Assembly: GCF_004000765.1 (NCBI RefSeq)
Contig: NZ_BILW01000006.1
Location: 186,001-250,000 of the forward strand
Length of the DNA stretch: 64,000 nt
Source: Paenibacillus chondroitinus NBRC 15376
GTDB lineage: Bacteria > Bacillota > Bacilli > Paenibacillales > NBRC-103111
Direction: 5' to 3'
Shown: positions 18,130 to 25,732 of the stretch, one piece after another
Numbering within the stretch: the stretch's first letter is position 1
Layout of the letters: each line of letters begins with the position of its first letter
Translations under genes and position numbers: made by a program
The notes under the pieces: model-generated
Database searches by the model: none
What the model saw: the letters and a program-made list of their open reading frames with translations, nothing else
Told to the model about the DNA's origin: nothing

Positions 18130-18307
18130 ATGGCAAAAGGTTCGTTGATGGTTGGTTGGGGAGAAATTATCCCAGGGCGTGAAAGTGCAGTTGGTACATC
18201 GAAATGTAAGAGTGGTTGGTGCCTATACAGGTGCTGAGTTACCATTGTTGTTCGCGATGTGGGATAAACAGGAAGATAAAATGCTCATTGAACAAAATGC
18301 TATCTAG
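18130..18307 (+). pseudogene. Internally deleted small gene (conserved GWGxIIPGRE family)
   Basis: With a good RBS (AAAGGTGAG), the ATG at 18130 gives MAKGSLMVGWGEIIPGRE and soon runs into a stop. In another frame, from 18179, the sequence reads VKVQLVHRNVRVVGAYTGAE and ends in MWDKQEDKMLIEQ at 18307. These look like the two ends of one short conserved protein whose middle has been lost, with a junction near 18180. A terminator follows at 18325. The family link is from memory of similar proteins, not a search. Confidence 0.45.
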
Positions 18308-18324
18308 GAATTTAGTACTTTTAG

Positions 18325-18350
18325 ATCCCCGTCAATCGGGGATTTTTTTT
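18325..18350 (+). terminator. Rho-independent terminator of the TetR unit
   Basis: ATCCCCG, a 5-base loop, CGGGGAT, then a run of eight T. This is a textbook intrinsic terminator. Confidence 0.85.
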
Positions 18351-18421
18351 ATTTGCGACGGGCAGCCGAACTCCCTTTTTAGCGATATGAGAATAGATCA
18401 ATAATCGATGAGGATAGGTCA

Positions 18422-18450
18422 TTGTTTTGAAAAAATTGATATTTTATAAT
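18422..18450 (+). promoter_or_regulatory. Predicted promoter of the importer 2 operon
   Basis: TTGTTT (18422-18427), a 17-base spacer and a perfect TATAAT (18445-18450). The first gene starts about 185 bases after the expected transcript start, leaving a long leader. Confidence 0.6.
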
Positions 18451-18468
18451 TGCTTTAACGAAATGAAA

Positions 18469-18482
18469 TGAAAACGCTATCA
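18469..18482 (+). promoter_or_regulatory. CcpA cre site, full consensus match
   Basis: TGAAAACGCTATCA fits every position of the cre consensus TGWAARCGYTWNCW and lies just downstream of the predicted transcript start, where CcpA binding blocks transcription. This implies catabolite repression of importer 2 and its enzymes. Confidence 0.7.
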
Positions 18483-18640
18483 ACAGAAGGCGCATCCTTA
18501 AATCTATTAATTGACCTGTTGCGCTACGACCTGTTGCACGGCAGTAGAGGAAATTGCCATTTCGGCATTCCATATATATTTATAGATATCGTAATGTGTC
18601 AATAATTACGTTGATTATACCATTGAAAAGGGAGTGTTAC

Positions 18641-19564
18641 ATGGTGCAAATACAGAAAAACAGCCTGAAAAGCAGCTCAATAAGTAAATTTCTTTTTATA
18701 CTCCCTTTTATGATTTTGCTTGGTATTTTTGCCTATTACCCGTTATATGGTTGGGTTTATGCATTTTTTGACTACACGCCGCCGATTCCGCTATCGCAAT
18801 CGCCTTTTGTGGGTTTGAAGTGGTTTCATACCTTGATCGAAAACCAAGTAAAGATCGATCAAACCCTTCAAATCCTCAAAAACACATTTGGGATGAGTGG
18901 CTTGAATCTGCTATTCTCCTGGCTTCCAATGATTTTTGCCATATTTCTGACTGAGATTAAGGCCGTACGGTTCCGGAGGTTCATACAGACGGTAACAACC
19001 TTGCCGAACTTTATCAGCTGGGTATTGGTTTATTCACTGGCATTTTCAATGTTTTCCAGTGATGGTATCGTCAATGGCCTTTTGAAACAACTTGGATTGA
19101 TCGATTCCCCGATTTTACTTCTTCAAAATTCCGACCATGTTTGGATGATGATGTGGATATGGACAACTTGGAAAACGTTGGGTTGGTCAGCCATATTGTA
19201 TATAGCAGCGATTATGGGGATAGATGATTCGCTGTATGAAGCGGCCTATGTAGACGGTGCGACAAGAATGAGGGTGATCTGGCATGTCGTTTTGCCAAGC
19301 ATGGTGCCAACCTATTTCGTCTTGTTGATGCTGCAAATTGCGAGTTTTCTGAATAATGGATTGGAGCAATATTTTGTATTTCAAAATGCATTTAACAAGG
19401 ATTCCATACAGGTTCTAGACTTATATGTATACAACCTTGCAATGGGAGGCGGCAGCTATTCGGTGTCCGTTGCGATCAGTGTACTTAAGAGCTTGATCAG
19501 TGTTGTGCTTCTCTTTTCTGTGAACGGACTATCAAAAAGACTAAGGGGAGAGAGTATTGTATGA
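18641..19564 (+). CDS. Sugar ABC importer 2, permease (LplB-like)
   Basis: A 307-residue CUT1 permease with about six membrane segments. The N-terminal FILPFMILLGIFAYYPLYGW and EAA loop YEAAYVDGATRMRVIWHVVL are typical of LplB/YtcP-type oligosaccharide importers. ATG 18641 is chosen because GGGAG precedes it and the family starts there; an upstream in-frame extension has no RBS. Its stop overlaps the next start (ATGA), so the two subunits are translationally coupled. Confidence 0.9.
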   Translation: MVQIQKNSLKSSSISKFLFILPFMILLGIFAYYPLYGWVYAFFDYTPPIPLSQSPFVGLKWFHTLIENQVKIDQTLQILKNTFGMSGLNLLFSWLPMIFAIFLTEIKAVRFRRFIQTVTTLPNFISWVLVYSLAFSMFSSDGIVNGLLKQLGLIDSPILLLQNSDHVWMMMWIWTTWKTLGWSAILYIAAIMGIDDSLYEAAYVDGATRMRVIWHVVLPSMVPTYFVLLMLQIASFLNNGLEQYFVFQNAFNKDSIQVLDLYVYNLAMGGGSYSVSVAISVLKSLISVVLLFSVNGLSKRLRGESIV

Positions 19565-20529
19565 GTCATACAGCAGCAGGGCTAGCGCCAAATGATAAAG
19601 TGCCCGGCAGTCATCTCGCCAGAAAGATGAAAGTCCAAACCAGCGCAACAGACAAGATGATGACTGTTTTAATATATGGGTTGTTTTCTCTGTATGCGCT
19701 TATATGTGTATATCCCTTTTACTCCATCATTATTAATACCATAAGCGCTAACGATATCAGTGCCAAAGGTGATGTTATCTTTTACCCGATAAATATCCAA
19801 TTCCATAACTACGTGGATGCGTTTAAAATACCGGGATTGTGGGATGCAGCCATTGTATCTGTAGCAAGAACCGTGATTGGAACCGCTTTAACGGTAGGGG
19901 CTTCGGCCTTTCTGGGATTCATGTTTACCCAGGAGGATATGTGGAGGCGGAAATTTTGGTATCGCTATACAGTTTTAACCATGTTTTTTAATGCCGGCGT
20001 TATTCCTTGGTATTTGACAATGAGGTCTTTGCATCTGACAAACAATTTTTTGGCGTACATTCTGCCGACGATTGTAGCTCCTTTTTTTATCATTCTTGTA
20101 AAAACTTTCGTAGAATCAACGCCGAAAGAATTGCAGCAGGCGGCAAGTATCGATGGCGCCGGGACCATGACTCTTTTTTTCAAAATCATGTTGCCTATTT
20201 GTAAACCCATCTTAGCTACAGTTGCGATATTCGCAGCAGTGGATCAGTGGAATTCCTTCCAGGACACGTTGTTGTTAGTCACGGAGAGCAAACTTTATAG
20301 CTTACAATTTATTCTATATAACTATATGAATCAGGCAAGCTCCTTATCCAGCATGGTAAACCTGCAGAATGCCGGCTCCACAGCGATGTCAAGTCTGGCA
20401 ACGAAGCAAACGACGACTTCCATTCGAATGACGGTGACTGTTATTGTTGTAGCGCCTATTTTGTTGGTTTATCCGATTTTCCAAAGGTTTTTTGTCAAGG
20501 GGATTATGATCGGTGCAGTGAAAGGATAA
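19561..20529 (+). CDS. Sugar ABC importer 2, permease (LplC/YtcP-like)
   Basis: A 322-residue partner permease. It has a cytoplasmic N-tail of about 35 residues, six membrane segments and EAA loop LQQAASIDGAGTMTLFFKIM. The C-terminal YPIFQRFFVKGIMIGAVKG is the characteristic end of this subfamily. It overlaps the preceding gene by 4 bases and is followed by the binding-protein gene. The gene order, permeases before binding protein, differs from the other four importers here. Confidence 0.9.
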   Translation: MSHTAAGLAPNDKVPGSHLARKMKVQTSATDKMMTVLIYGLFSLYALICVYPFYSIIINTISANDISAKGDVIFYPINIQFHNYVDAFKIPGLWDAAIVSVARTVIGTALTVGASAFLGFMFTQEDMWRRKFWYRYTVLTMFFNAGVIPWYLTMRSLHLTNNFLAYILPTIVAPFFIILVKTFVESTPKELQQAASIDGAGTMTLFFKIMLPICKPILATVAIFAAVDQWNSFQDTLLLVTESKLYSLQFILYNYMNQASSLSSMVNLQNAGSTAMSSLATKQTTTSIRMTVTVIVVAPILLVYPIFQRFFVKGIMIGAVKG

Positions 20530-20571
20530 TTTGCGCCGGATTAATAAATTGAAAAATTATGGAGGTTGAGT

Positions 20572-22362
20572 ATGCGTAAACGTGATAAAGCAATAAAAAA
20601 ATCGGCGTTGTTATTGTTTGCTAGCCTCTTCATGGTATCGGTCGCGTTAACCGGCTGTGGAGATGAATCTAGCAATAAGACTGCATCAACGGAACCAAGT
20701 AAGTCACCGAACTCCGGTACTCAAGCTGCATCCAAGGCACTAGATCACAGTAAACCGCTGACCATCACTGTTTTTGACAATGCAGCCAATTATCAAGGAG
20801 AGCAGAAAGGGTGGTACGGAAAGCTTATTAAGGATAAGTTTAATATCACTCTAAACATTCTTGCTCCGCAGATTGCCGGCGACCAGCTATACAAGACAAG
20901 ATCGGCAGCAGGTAATTTAGGCGACCTCCTGATCGTCAACAACAATCAACTGGAAGAATTAATTCCAGCCGGTCTGATTATGGACCTTACAGATAAGATC
21001 AAGAGTACGCCGAATCTGTCCAAATATGTGGACAATCATTTCAAACCTTTCAATGCAGCATTCGAAAAAGTAAATCCTAGTGGCAAGATTTATGCATTGC
21101 CGACCTTTGAGGCGGATACTTCGCCAACGACATACTCGGAACAAATCCCTTACTCAAGCCCAATTATGCCTTGGGATTATTATAAGGGCGTCGGGGCTCC
21201 CAAGCTGAACAATCTGGATGACCTCTTGAATGTACTGAAACAAATGCATGAGAAATATCCGAAGACTCCGGACGGTAAGCCGATCGCTCCAATCACGTTG
21301 TGGAAGGATTGGGACAGCAGAGGCACGATGGAAAATGCACGCTGGTTGAGCAATTGGTACGGTTACGAGCAGCCAGAAGGAACCACGACTATGCAGTTGA
21401 ATGCAAAAGGCGACGTTGTTCCCCTTATCGATGACAACAGTATGTACAAGAAAATTCTGCAATTTTATTTTAAAGCAAATCAGATGGGGTTGGTTGACCC
21501 TGATTCGCCGACCCAGGATTGGAACAAAGTATCGGAAAAGCTGACCAACAAGCAGGTATTTCTCTTATGGTACTCATGGGAAACAGGGTTCTACAACACG
21601 ATTGAAAGAGGTAAAAATGGTGACGGGAATGTGGCTATTCCGATCGCTGACACGCACATCATTCAGTCAAGTGATGCCTATTACGGCAATGGAAGAGCGT
21701 TTGCTATCGGTTCCAAAGCCAATGATCCCGATCGGATCATGGAATTCATGGATTGGCTGGCCTCTCCTGAAGGCTTGCGCTACTATGTGAATGGATTTGA
21801 AGGCTTCAACTACGAAAAGACGGCAGACGGCAAATTTAAACTGACCGAAGTAGGTCAAACCGCATTCCAGAAAAATACACCTGTTCCGGATCAGTACGGA
21901 GGCGGCGGATATCAGGACGGACAAAGCAAGCTCAATACAATGATCATCAGCGATTTTGCCAAAGATCCGATGACAGGGGAGTTTTATAACAGCAATTACT
22001 GGGCTGCAACAATTGAAGCGAATAAGACAGCGCTAACGACAGATTGGCAAAACACCTATAAAGCAGAAAACGCAACAGACTACTACCTGAAAAATAAGAT
22101 GATCGATATTGTCCCCAATATCAATACAAGTCTGGGCAGCGATTCATCAGAGATTAAAAACAAACGCAGCCAGATTTCTGACTATGTAAAGAATACATCT
22201 TGGAAAATGGTATTTGCGAAGAATCAAGCAGAGTTCGACAAACTTTGGGAAACGATGAAGAAAGATGTCATAGGCCTCGGTTGGAATGATGTCTTTGCCT
22301 CGGATACGGAAAAAGCGCAAAAGATTATTAAAATGCGGGCAGATGCACTAGCTAAAAAGTAA
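20572..22362 (+). CDS. Sugar ABC importer 2, large lipoprotein binding protein (LplA-type)
   Basis: A 596-residue lipoprotein with lipobox ending at Cys29 (VALTGCGDE) and then a Ser/Thr/Pro linker. The large size, NLGDLLIVNNNQLEELIPAG near residue 110 and late VIGLGWNDVFASDTEKAQK fit the LplA/YtcQ group that serves LplB/YtcP permeases. ATG 20572 is preferred to a TTG two codons earlier because GGAGG lies 6 bases before it. A hairpin follows. The ligand is unknown but should relate to the substrates of the 734-residue protein and the GH95 enzyme downstream. Confidence 0.9.
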   Translation: MRKRDKAIKKSALLLFASLFMVSVALTGCGDESSNKTASTEPSKSPNSGTQAASKALDHSKPLTITVFDNAANYQGEQKGWYGKLIKDKFNITLNILAPQIAGDQLYKTRSAAGNLGDLLIVNNNQLEELIPAGLIMDLTDKIKSTPNLSKYVDNHFKPFNAAFEKVNPSGKIYALPTFEADTSPTTYSEQIPYSSPIMPWDYYKGVGAPKLNNLDDLLNVLKQMHEKYPKTPDGKPIAPITLWKDWDSRGTMENARWLSNWYGYEQPEGTTTMQLNAKGDVVPLIDDNSMYKKILQFYFKANQMGLVDPDSPTQDWNKVSEKLTNKQVFLLWYSWETGFYNTIERGKNGDGNVAIPIADTHIIQSSDAYYGNGRAFAIGSKANDPDRIMEFMDWLASPEGLRYYVNGFEGFNYEKTADGKFKLTEVGQTAFQKNTPVPDQYGGGGYQDGQSKLNTMIISDFAKDPMTGEFYNSNYWAATIEANKTALTTDWQNTYKAENATDYYLKNKMIDIVPNINTSLGSDSSEIKNKRSQISDYVKNTSWKMVFAKNQAEFDKLWETMKKDVIGLGWNDVFASDTEKAQKIIKMRADALAKK

Positions 22363-22376
22363 AAAAATCTAATTTT

Positions 22377-22420
22377 AATGAGTGAGGGATATGTGTGTTT
22401 ATATATATCCCTTATTCATT
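22377..22420 (+). terminator. Hairpin after the binding-protein gene, importer 2
   Basis: AATGAGTGAGGGATAT (22377-22392) pairs with ATATCCCTTATTCATT (22405-22420), 16 bp with two G-U pairs, then TTCT. It lies between the binding-protein gene and the 734-residue enzyme candidate and could reduce read-through. Confidence 0.6.
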
Positions 22421-22444
22421 TTCTAATTCTAAGGAGGAAACTTC

Positions 22445-24649
22445 ATGAAGCTGGAATTCGGCAACTATATCCTGATCTCCAAAGAGGGTGGCATAGAGGT
22501 TCAGAAAAATGGCAAGACGCTCTATTTCAACAAGCGGCCGATGTTCGTGACGATAAAGACTGCCTTTGCCGTCAATGAGTTTTATGAGCAAGCATACGCC
22601 GAAATCACGGCTTACGGTGATAAAATCGTGGCTGAAGGTACGTTAATTGTACCGACAGGCTCAGAATTCTTCTTCTCTGACGTATATGAAGTGGTCAAGA
22701 CAGGGTTCAAGGTAAGCAGGAACGTCAAGGTGTTGAAAGCGGGGGACGACCTTGGCTTTTCTACCAAGATCTCTTTGACGATTGCGGAATCGGATGACGT
22801 TCATGACTATCACTGCTTCGCACCCGGTGTCTGGTATAAGCAGAACGAATTCGCGCCTGATTACGCAATGGGCAAAGACCTGAACAACGAATATTTCTGG
22901 CGGATGGAAACCAATTACGCCTTGCCGTTGTTCGCGATGCAGCACATCGCTTCAGGAGAAGCTGCGGCACTCTCTCGCTGGGCTGCGGATGTAACCATGC
23001 AGTCTACGGACATTGTTAGGTCCGAGAATAACACGGACCCGAAATGTACCATCGGAGCCATCGGAATGAGCAAGCCGGAGAGCAAGACGCTGAACTATTT
23101 GTATTACGGCTTTGGTGTACGCAAGGCATTAGAGATAGAGATCGACGGCCTGTCGATCGATTATGTGTATCCGGGCTGCGATGGCGAGATGCCTAGAAGA
23201 AATCAATATGAGGGTCTGGACTACAGTCAGAAAACGAAAAGGTTTCAACGCGTTAACCATCCCGTAGAGGTTGGATTTGAGCAAAATTACGCCGTCGGCA
23301 TTCAATTCGGCCATTATGGCAGCTTCCAGTCGATGATGAGAGAAATTTGGCGGGACACCTATTCCCGGCTGCGCGACAAGTTATTCGAAGTAGATAATGA
23401 ACTTTATTTTCATAATTGCATGAATATTCTGACTAAATTTACACGTCAATACGGGGATTCGTATGGATTGCCTTTTTCTTGCCAATTGCCCAACATGGAT
23501 ATCTCTAGCGTTTCTTTCCAGTTCGGCTTCGTTGGGCAGCAGCCCGGGATCGGATATCAGCTGCTTCGTTATGGCGATAAAGAAGGCGTGCCTGAGGCGT
23601 TTGAGAAAGGCGTGAATGTCATCGACTTCTGGGTGCGAACGGCTATGACGGATTCGGGCTTGCCGCAAATGTGCTATAACCCGAACATCAGGGGATTCGA
23701 GCCGTATCCGCACTATATCCGGATGCTGGCCGACGGGATCGAACCGATCCTGGACGCCTTTCTCTACCTGCGCGAAAAAGGGGACCTGCGACCGTCTTGG
23801 CTGGAATTTTGCAGAAAAACGGCCGATTGGCTCGTGGATATTCAGAATGAAGATGGCAGCTATTACCGGGCTTATCATACCGACAGCTCCATCCGCATGG
23901 ACTCGAAGGCCAACACGCCTAGTGTGATTCGTTTCCTGGTCCAATTCTATCTTGTGTCCGGAGACGAGAGAGTTAAGGCTGCAGCGATCCGTGCCGGAAA
24001 TTGGTCCTTTGATTGTAATTACCGCAATATGGAGTATCGGGGTGGTACATGCGACAACTCCGACATTCAGGATAAAGAGGCTGGCATTTATGCTTTATTC
24101 GGTTTCCTTGCCCTATATGATCTGACCGGCGAGGAGAAGTGGCTGGAAGGAGCAATTGGCGCTGCTGATTATACCGAGACGTGGACCTACGCCTGGTCAT
24201 TCCCGGTACGCACGCTCTGGCCGAAACATCCGTTCAACCACTATTCGATCAGCGGCCAGAGCATCATCACGATCGGAGGGGGGGCCGACGTGTATATGGC
24301 CGCCTGCTCATACACCTATTACAGGTTGTATGTCATTACAGGAGATGAACATTATCTAGACTTCGCCGAGTTCATCCACAAGAACACCAGGCAGTCGAGC
24401 GACGTGGATGGCAGCGTCGGATACGCCATGCCCGGCTTGGGTCATGAAAGCGGCAACTTTACGACGCAAACCCTGCAAAGCCACTACCACTGGCTGCCAT
24501 GGTGTACCTATGTGGAAGTCGATCCCTCATCGAGGTTGTATGACACCTTCGGAGGTTACGAAATTGCAGATGCGCAAAAGCTCAGCACAGAGGAGCGGGC
24601 GAAGAAAAACCGCATCTATGACACCTATACAAGGGGAGTTCTTTCTTGA
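22445..24649 (+). CDS. Protein of unknown family, probable (alpha/alpha)6-barrel glycoside hydrolase
   Basis: 734 residues, no signal peptide, cytoplasmic. I do not recognise a named family. Residues 1 to about 310 look beta-rich (short alternating strands). Residues about 320-700 show the repeating helix pairs of a six-hairpin barrel: ILDAFLYLREKGDLRPSWLE, WLVDIQNEDGSYYRAY, RFLVQFYLVSGDERVKAAA, ALFGFLALYDLTGEEKW, YRLYVITGDEHYLDFAEF. WLVDxQxEDGSYYRAY resembles substrate-cleft segments of barrel hydrolases and epimerases. RBS AAGGAGGAAA precedes the ATG. It lies between importer 2 and AraC/GH95 in the same direction, which suggests it acts on the imported sugar. Candidate catalytic acids cannot be chosen without an alignment. 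Confidence 0.65.
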   Translation: MKLEFGNYILISKEGGIEVQKNGKTLYFNKRPMFVTIKTAFAVNEFYEQAYAEITAYGDKIVAEGTLIVPTGSEFFFSDVYEVVKTGFKVSRNVKVLKAGDDLGFSTKISLTIAESDDVHDYHCFAPGVWYKQNEFAPDYAMGKDLNNEYFWRMETNYALPLFAMQHIASGEAAALSRWAADVTMQSTDIVRSENNTDPKCTIGAIGMSKPESKTLNYLYYGFGVRKALEIEIDGLSIDYVYPGCDGEMPRRNQYEGLDYSQKTKRFQRVNHPVEVGFEQNYAVGIQFGHYGSFQSMMREIWRDTYSRLRDKLFEVDNELYFHNCMNILTKFTRQYGDSYGLPFSCQLPNMDISSVSFQFGFVGQQPGIGYQLLRYGDKEGVPEAFEKGVNVIDFWVRTAMTDSGLPQMCYNPNIRGFEPYPHYIRMLADGIEPILDAFLYLREKGDLRPSWLEFCRKTADWLVDIQNEDGSYYRAYHTDSSIRMDSKANTPSVIRFLVQFYLVSGDERVKAAAIRAGNWSFDCNYRNMEYRGGTCDNSDIQDKEAGIYALFGFLALYDLTGEEKWLEGAIGAADYTETWTYAWSFPVRTLWPKHPFNHYSISGQSIITIGGGADVYMAACSYTYYRLYVITGDEHYLDFAEFIHKNTRQSSDVDGSVGYAMPGLGHESGNFTTQTLQSHYHWLPWCTYVEVDPSSRLYDTFGGYEIADAQKLSTEERAKKNRIYDTYTRGVLS

Positions 24650-24660
24650 CATATTGACCA

Positions 24661-24684
24661 GAACAGCGCCGATAGGCGTCGTTC
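24661..24684 (+). terminator. Possible weak terminator after the 734-residue gene
   Basis: GAAC-A-GCGCC, GATA loop, then GGCG-TC-GTTC forms an imperfect hairpin followed by CTTTG. The weak U-run makes this uncertain. Confidence 0.3.
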
Positions 24685-24770
24685 CTTTGCTTCGTTGACT
24701 GTTTTCAATCAGTAATATATGCTAATAAATAATTGATGCAATGTTATTTTTTGGATACTGGAGGATCATG

Positions 24771-25565
24771 ATGACCAACATTTTTTATGTTGAGTATGAT
24801 GCCGCTCACGCAAGCAATTTTGTGTTCGATATCCCAGAGGGCCATCATTGTTGGCTGCTCGTCGTGACCCATACACCTGCCCTGTTTTGGGTTAATGGAG
24901 AATTGAAGGAGTACCCAGCGCATAGTGGGGTGCTATACCATCCTCACCAAAAAATTTATTACCGGGCATGTGAGGAACAATATAAGAACGACTGGATTCG
25001 TTTTGAATCCAAAGAATCATACGTAATGGAAACTTCGCTTCCATTCGGAGTGCCCTTTTCGTTAAATGACCCTGAATATATCCATAAAATTTTCCAACTC
25101 CTCGTCAGCGAACACTCTTTTCAAAAAAATTATAAAGAATCATCCATTGACTGTTTACTGAGAACCCTGTTTAACAAGTTGCTGGAATCTTATTTTCAAG
25201 AAGTCATCACGCCTCAATACTACAATTTGTTGACGCTTCGGACCGCCATTTACAGTAATCCTAGCCAGGATTGGGCGGTTCCGAGAATGGCTGACTCGAT
25301 CCGAATCAGTCCTGGGTATTTGCAGACCATTTATAAAAAGACATTCGGAATTTCTTGTATGGATGACGTGATTACAAGCCGCATCCGCCAAGCCAAGGAA
25401 TATTTATTGCACGGTTCACTGTCCATTGCGGAGGTCTCCTTACGCTGTGGGTACAACAATGTGGAGCACTTTTGCCGACAATTTAAGCAGATTACGGGCT
25501 CTACACCAAGAAAGTTTCACAAGCAGCTGAAAGCCGCTTCTTCTGAGAGGGCCGCTAGAACATAG
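24771..25565 (+). CDS. AraC-family regulator with cupin-like sensor domain
   Basis: A 264-residue one-component regulator. Residues 1-150 are beta-rich and fit an AraC-type ligand-binding cupin (FDIPEGHHCWLLVVTHTP; HSGVLYHPHQKIYY). Residues about 170-260 form the two helix-turn-helices, ending in AEVSLRCGYNNVEHFCRQFK and TGSTPRKFHK. Two ATGs overlap; 24771 is preferred because GGAGGA then has suitable spacing. It sits between the 734-residue gene and GH95 and probably activates this cluster in response to a sugar. This is the only importer cluster in the window with a one-component regulator instead of a kinase pair. Confidence 0.88.
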   Translation: MTNIFYVEYDAAHASNFVFDIPEGHHCWLLVVTHTPALFWVNGELKEYPAHSGVLYHPHQKIYYRACEEQYKNDWIRFESKESYVMETSLPFGVPFSLNDPEYIHKIFQLLVSEHSFQKNYKESSIDCLLRTLFNKLLESYFQEVITPQYYNLLTLRTAIYSNPSQDWAVPRMADSIRISPGYLQTIYKKTFGISCMDDVITSRIRQAKEYLLHGSLSIAEVSLRCGYNNVEHFCRQFKQITGSTPRKFHKQLKAASSERAART

Positions 25566-25640
25566 TTTATACAACTAAACAGAAGTGGACGCAATGGCTA
25601 ACTACTAGCCAATAAAGATCTACTTGTAAAGGGAAACTGT

Positions 25641-25674
25641 AACCGGTAGGGCAACTATGCCTCTACCGGATTTT
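25641..25674 (+). terminator. Terminator after the AraC gene
   Basis: AACCGGTAGGGCA, ACTA loop, TGCCTCTACCGG with one bulged base, then ATTTT. It separates the AraC gene from GH95, suggesting GH95 has its own start signal or read-through. Confidence 0.6.
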
Positions 25675-25732
25675 GGTTACTTATGATAGATTCAGAGATA
25701 CGAGGGTTGAGTCTGAGAAGGAGGGGAAGCAG

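Larger units (their letters stand above)
18308..18640. other. Regulatory gap before importer 2
   Basis: Holds a terminator, a promoter, a cre site and a 10-base direct repeat GACCTGTTGC (18513-18522 and 18528-18537, period 15) in the predicted leader. No gene was found. Confidence 0.6.

Noticed and set aside
18513..18537. Direct repeat GACCTGTTGC as a possible attachment site or CRISPR unit
   Set aside because: Only two copies, 15 bases apart, in a leader; no integrase, spacers or cas genes nearby.
25673..25732. Upstream extension of GH95
   Set aside because: These 20 codons overlap the RBS and have no family similarity; TTG 25733 fits the family start.
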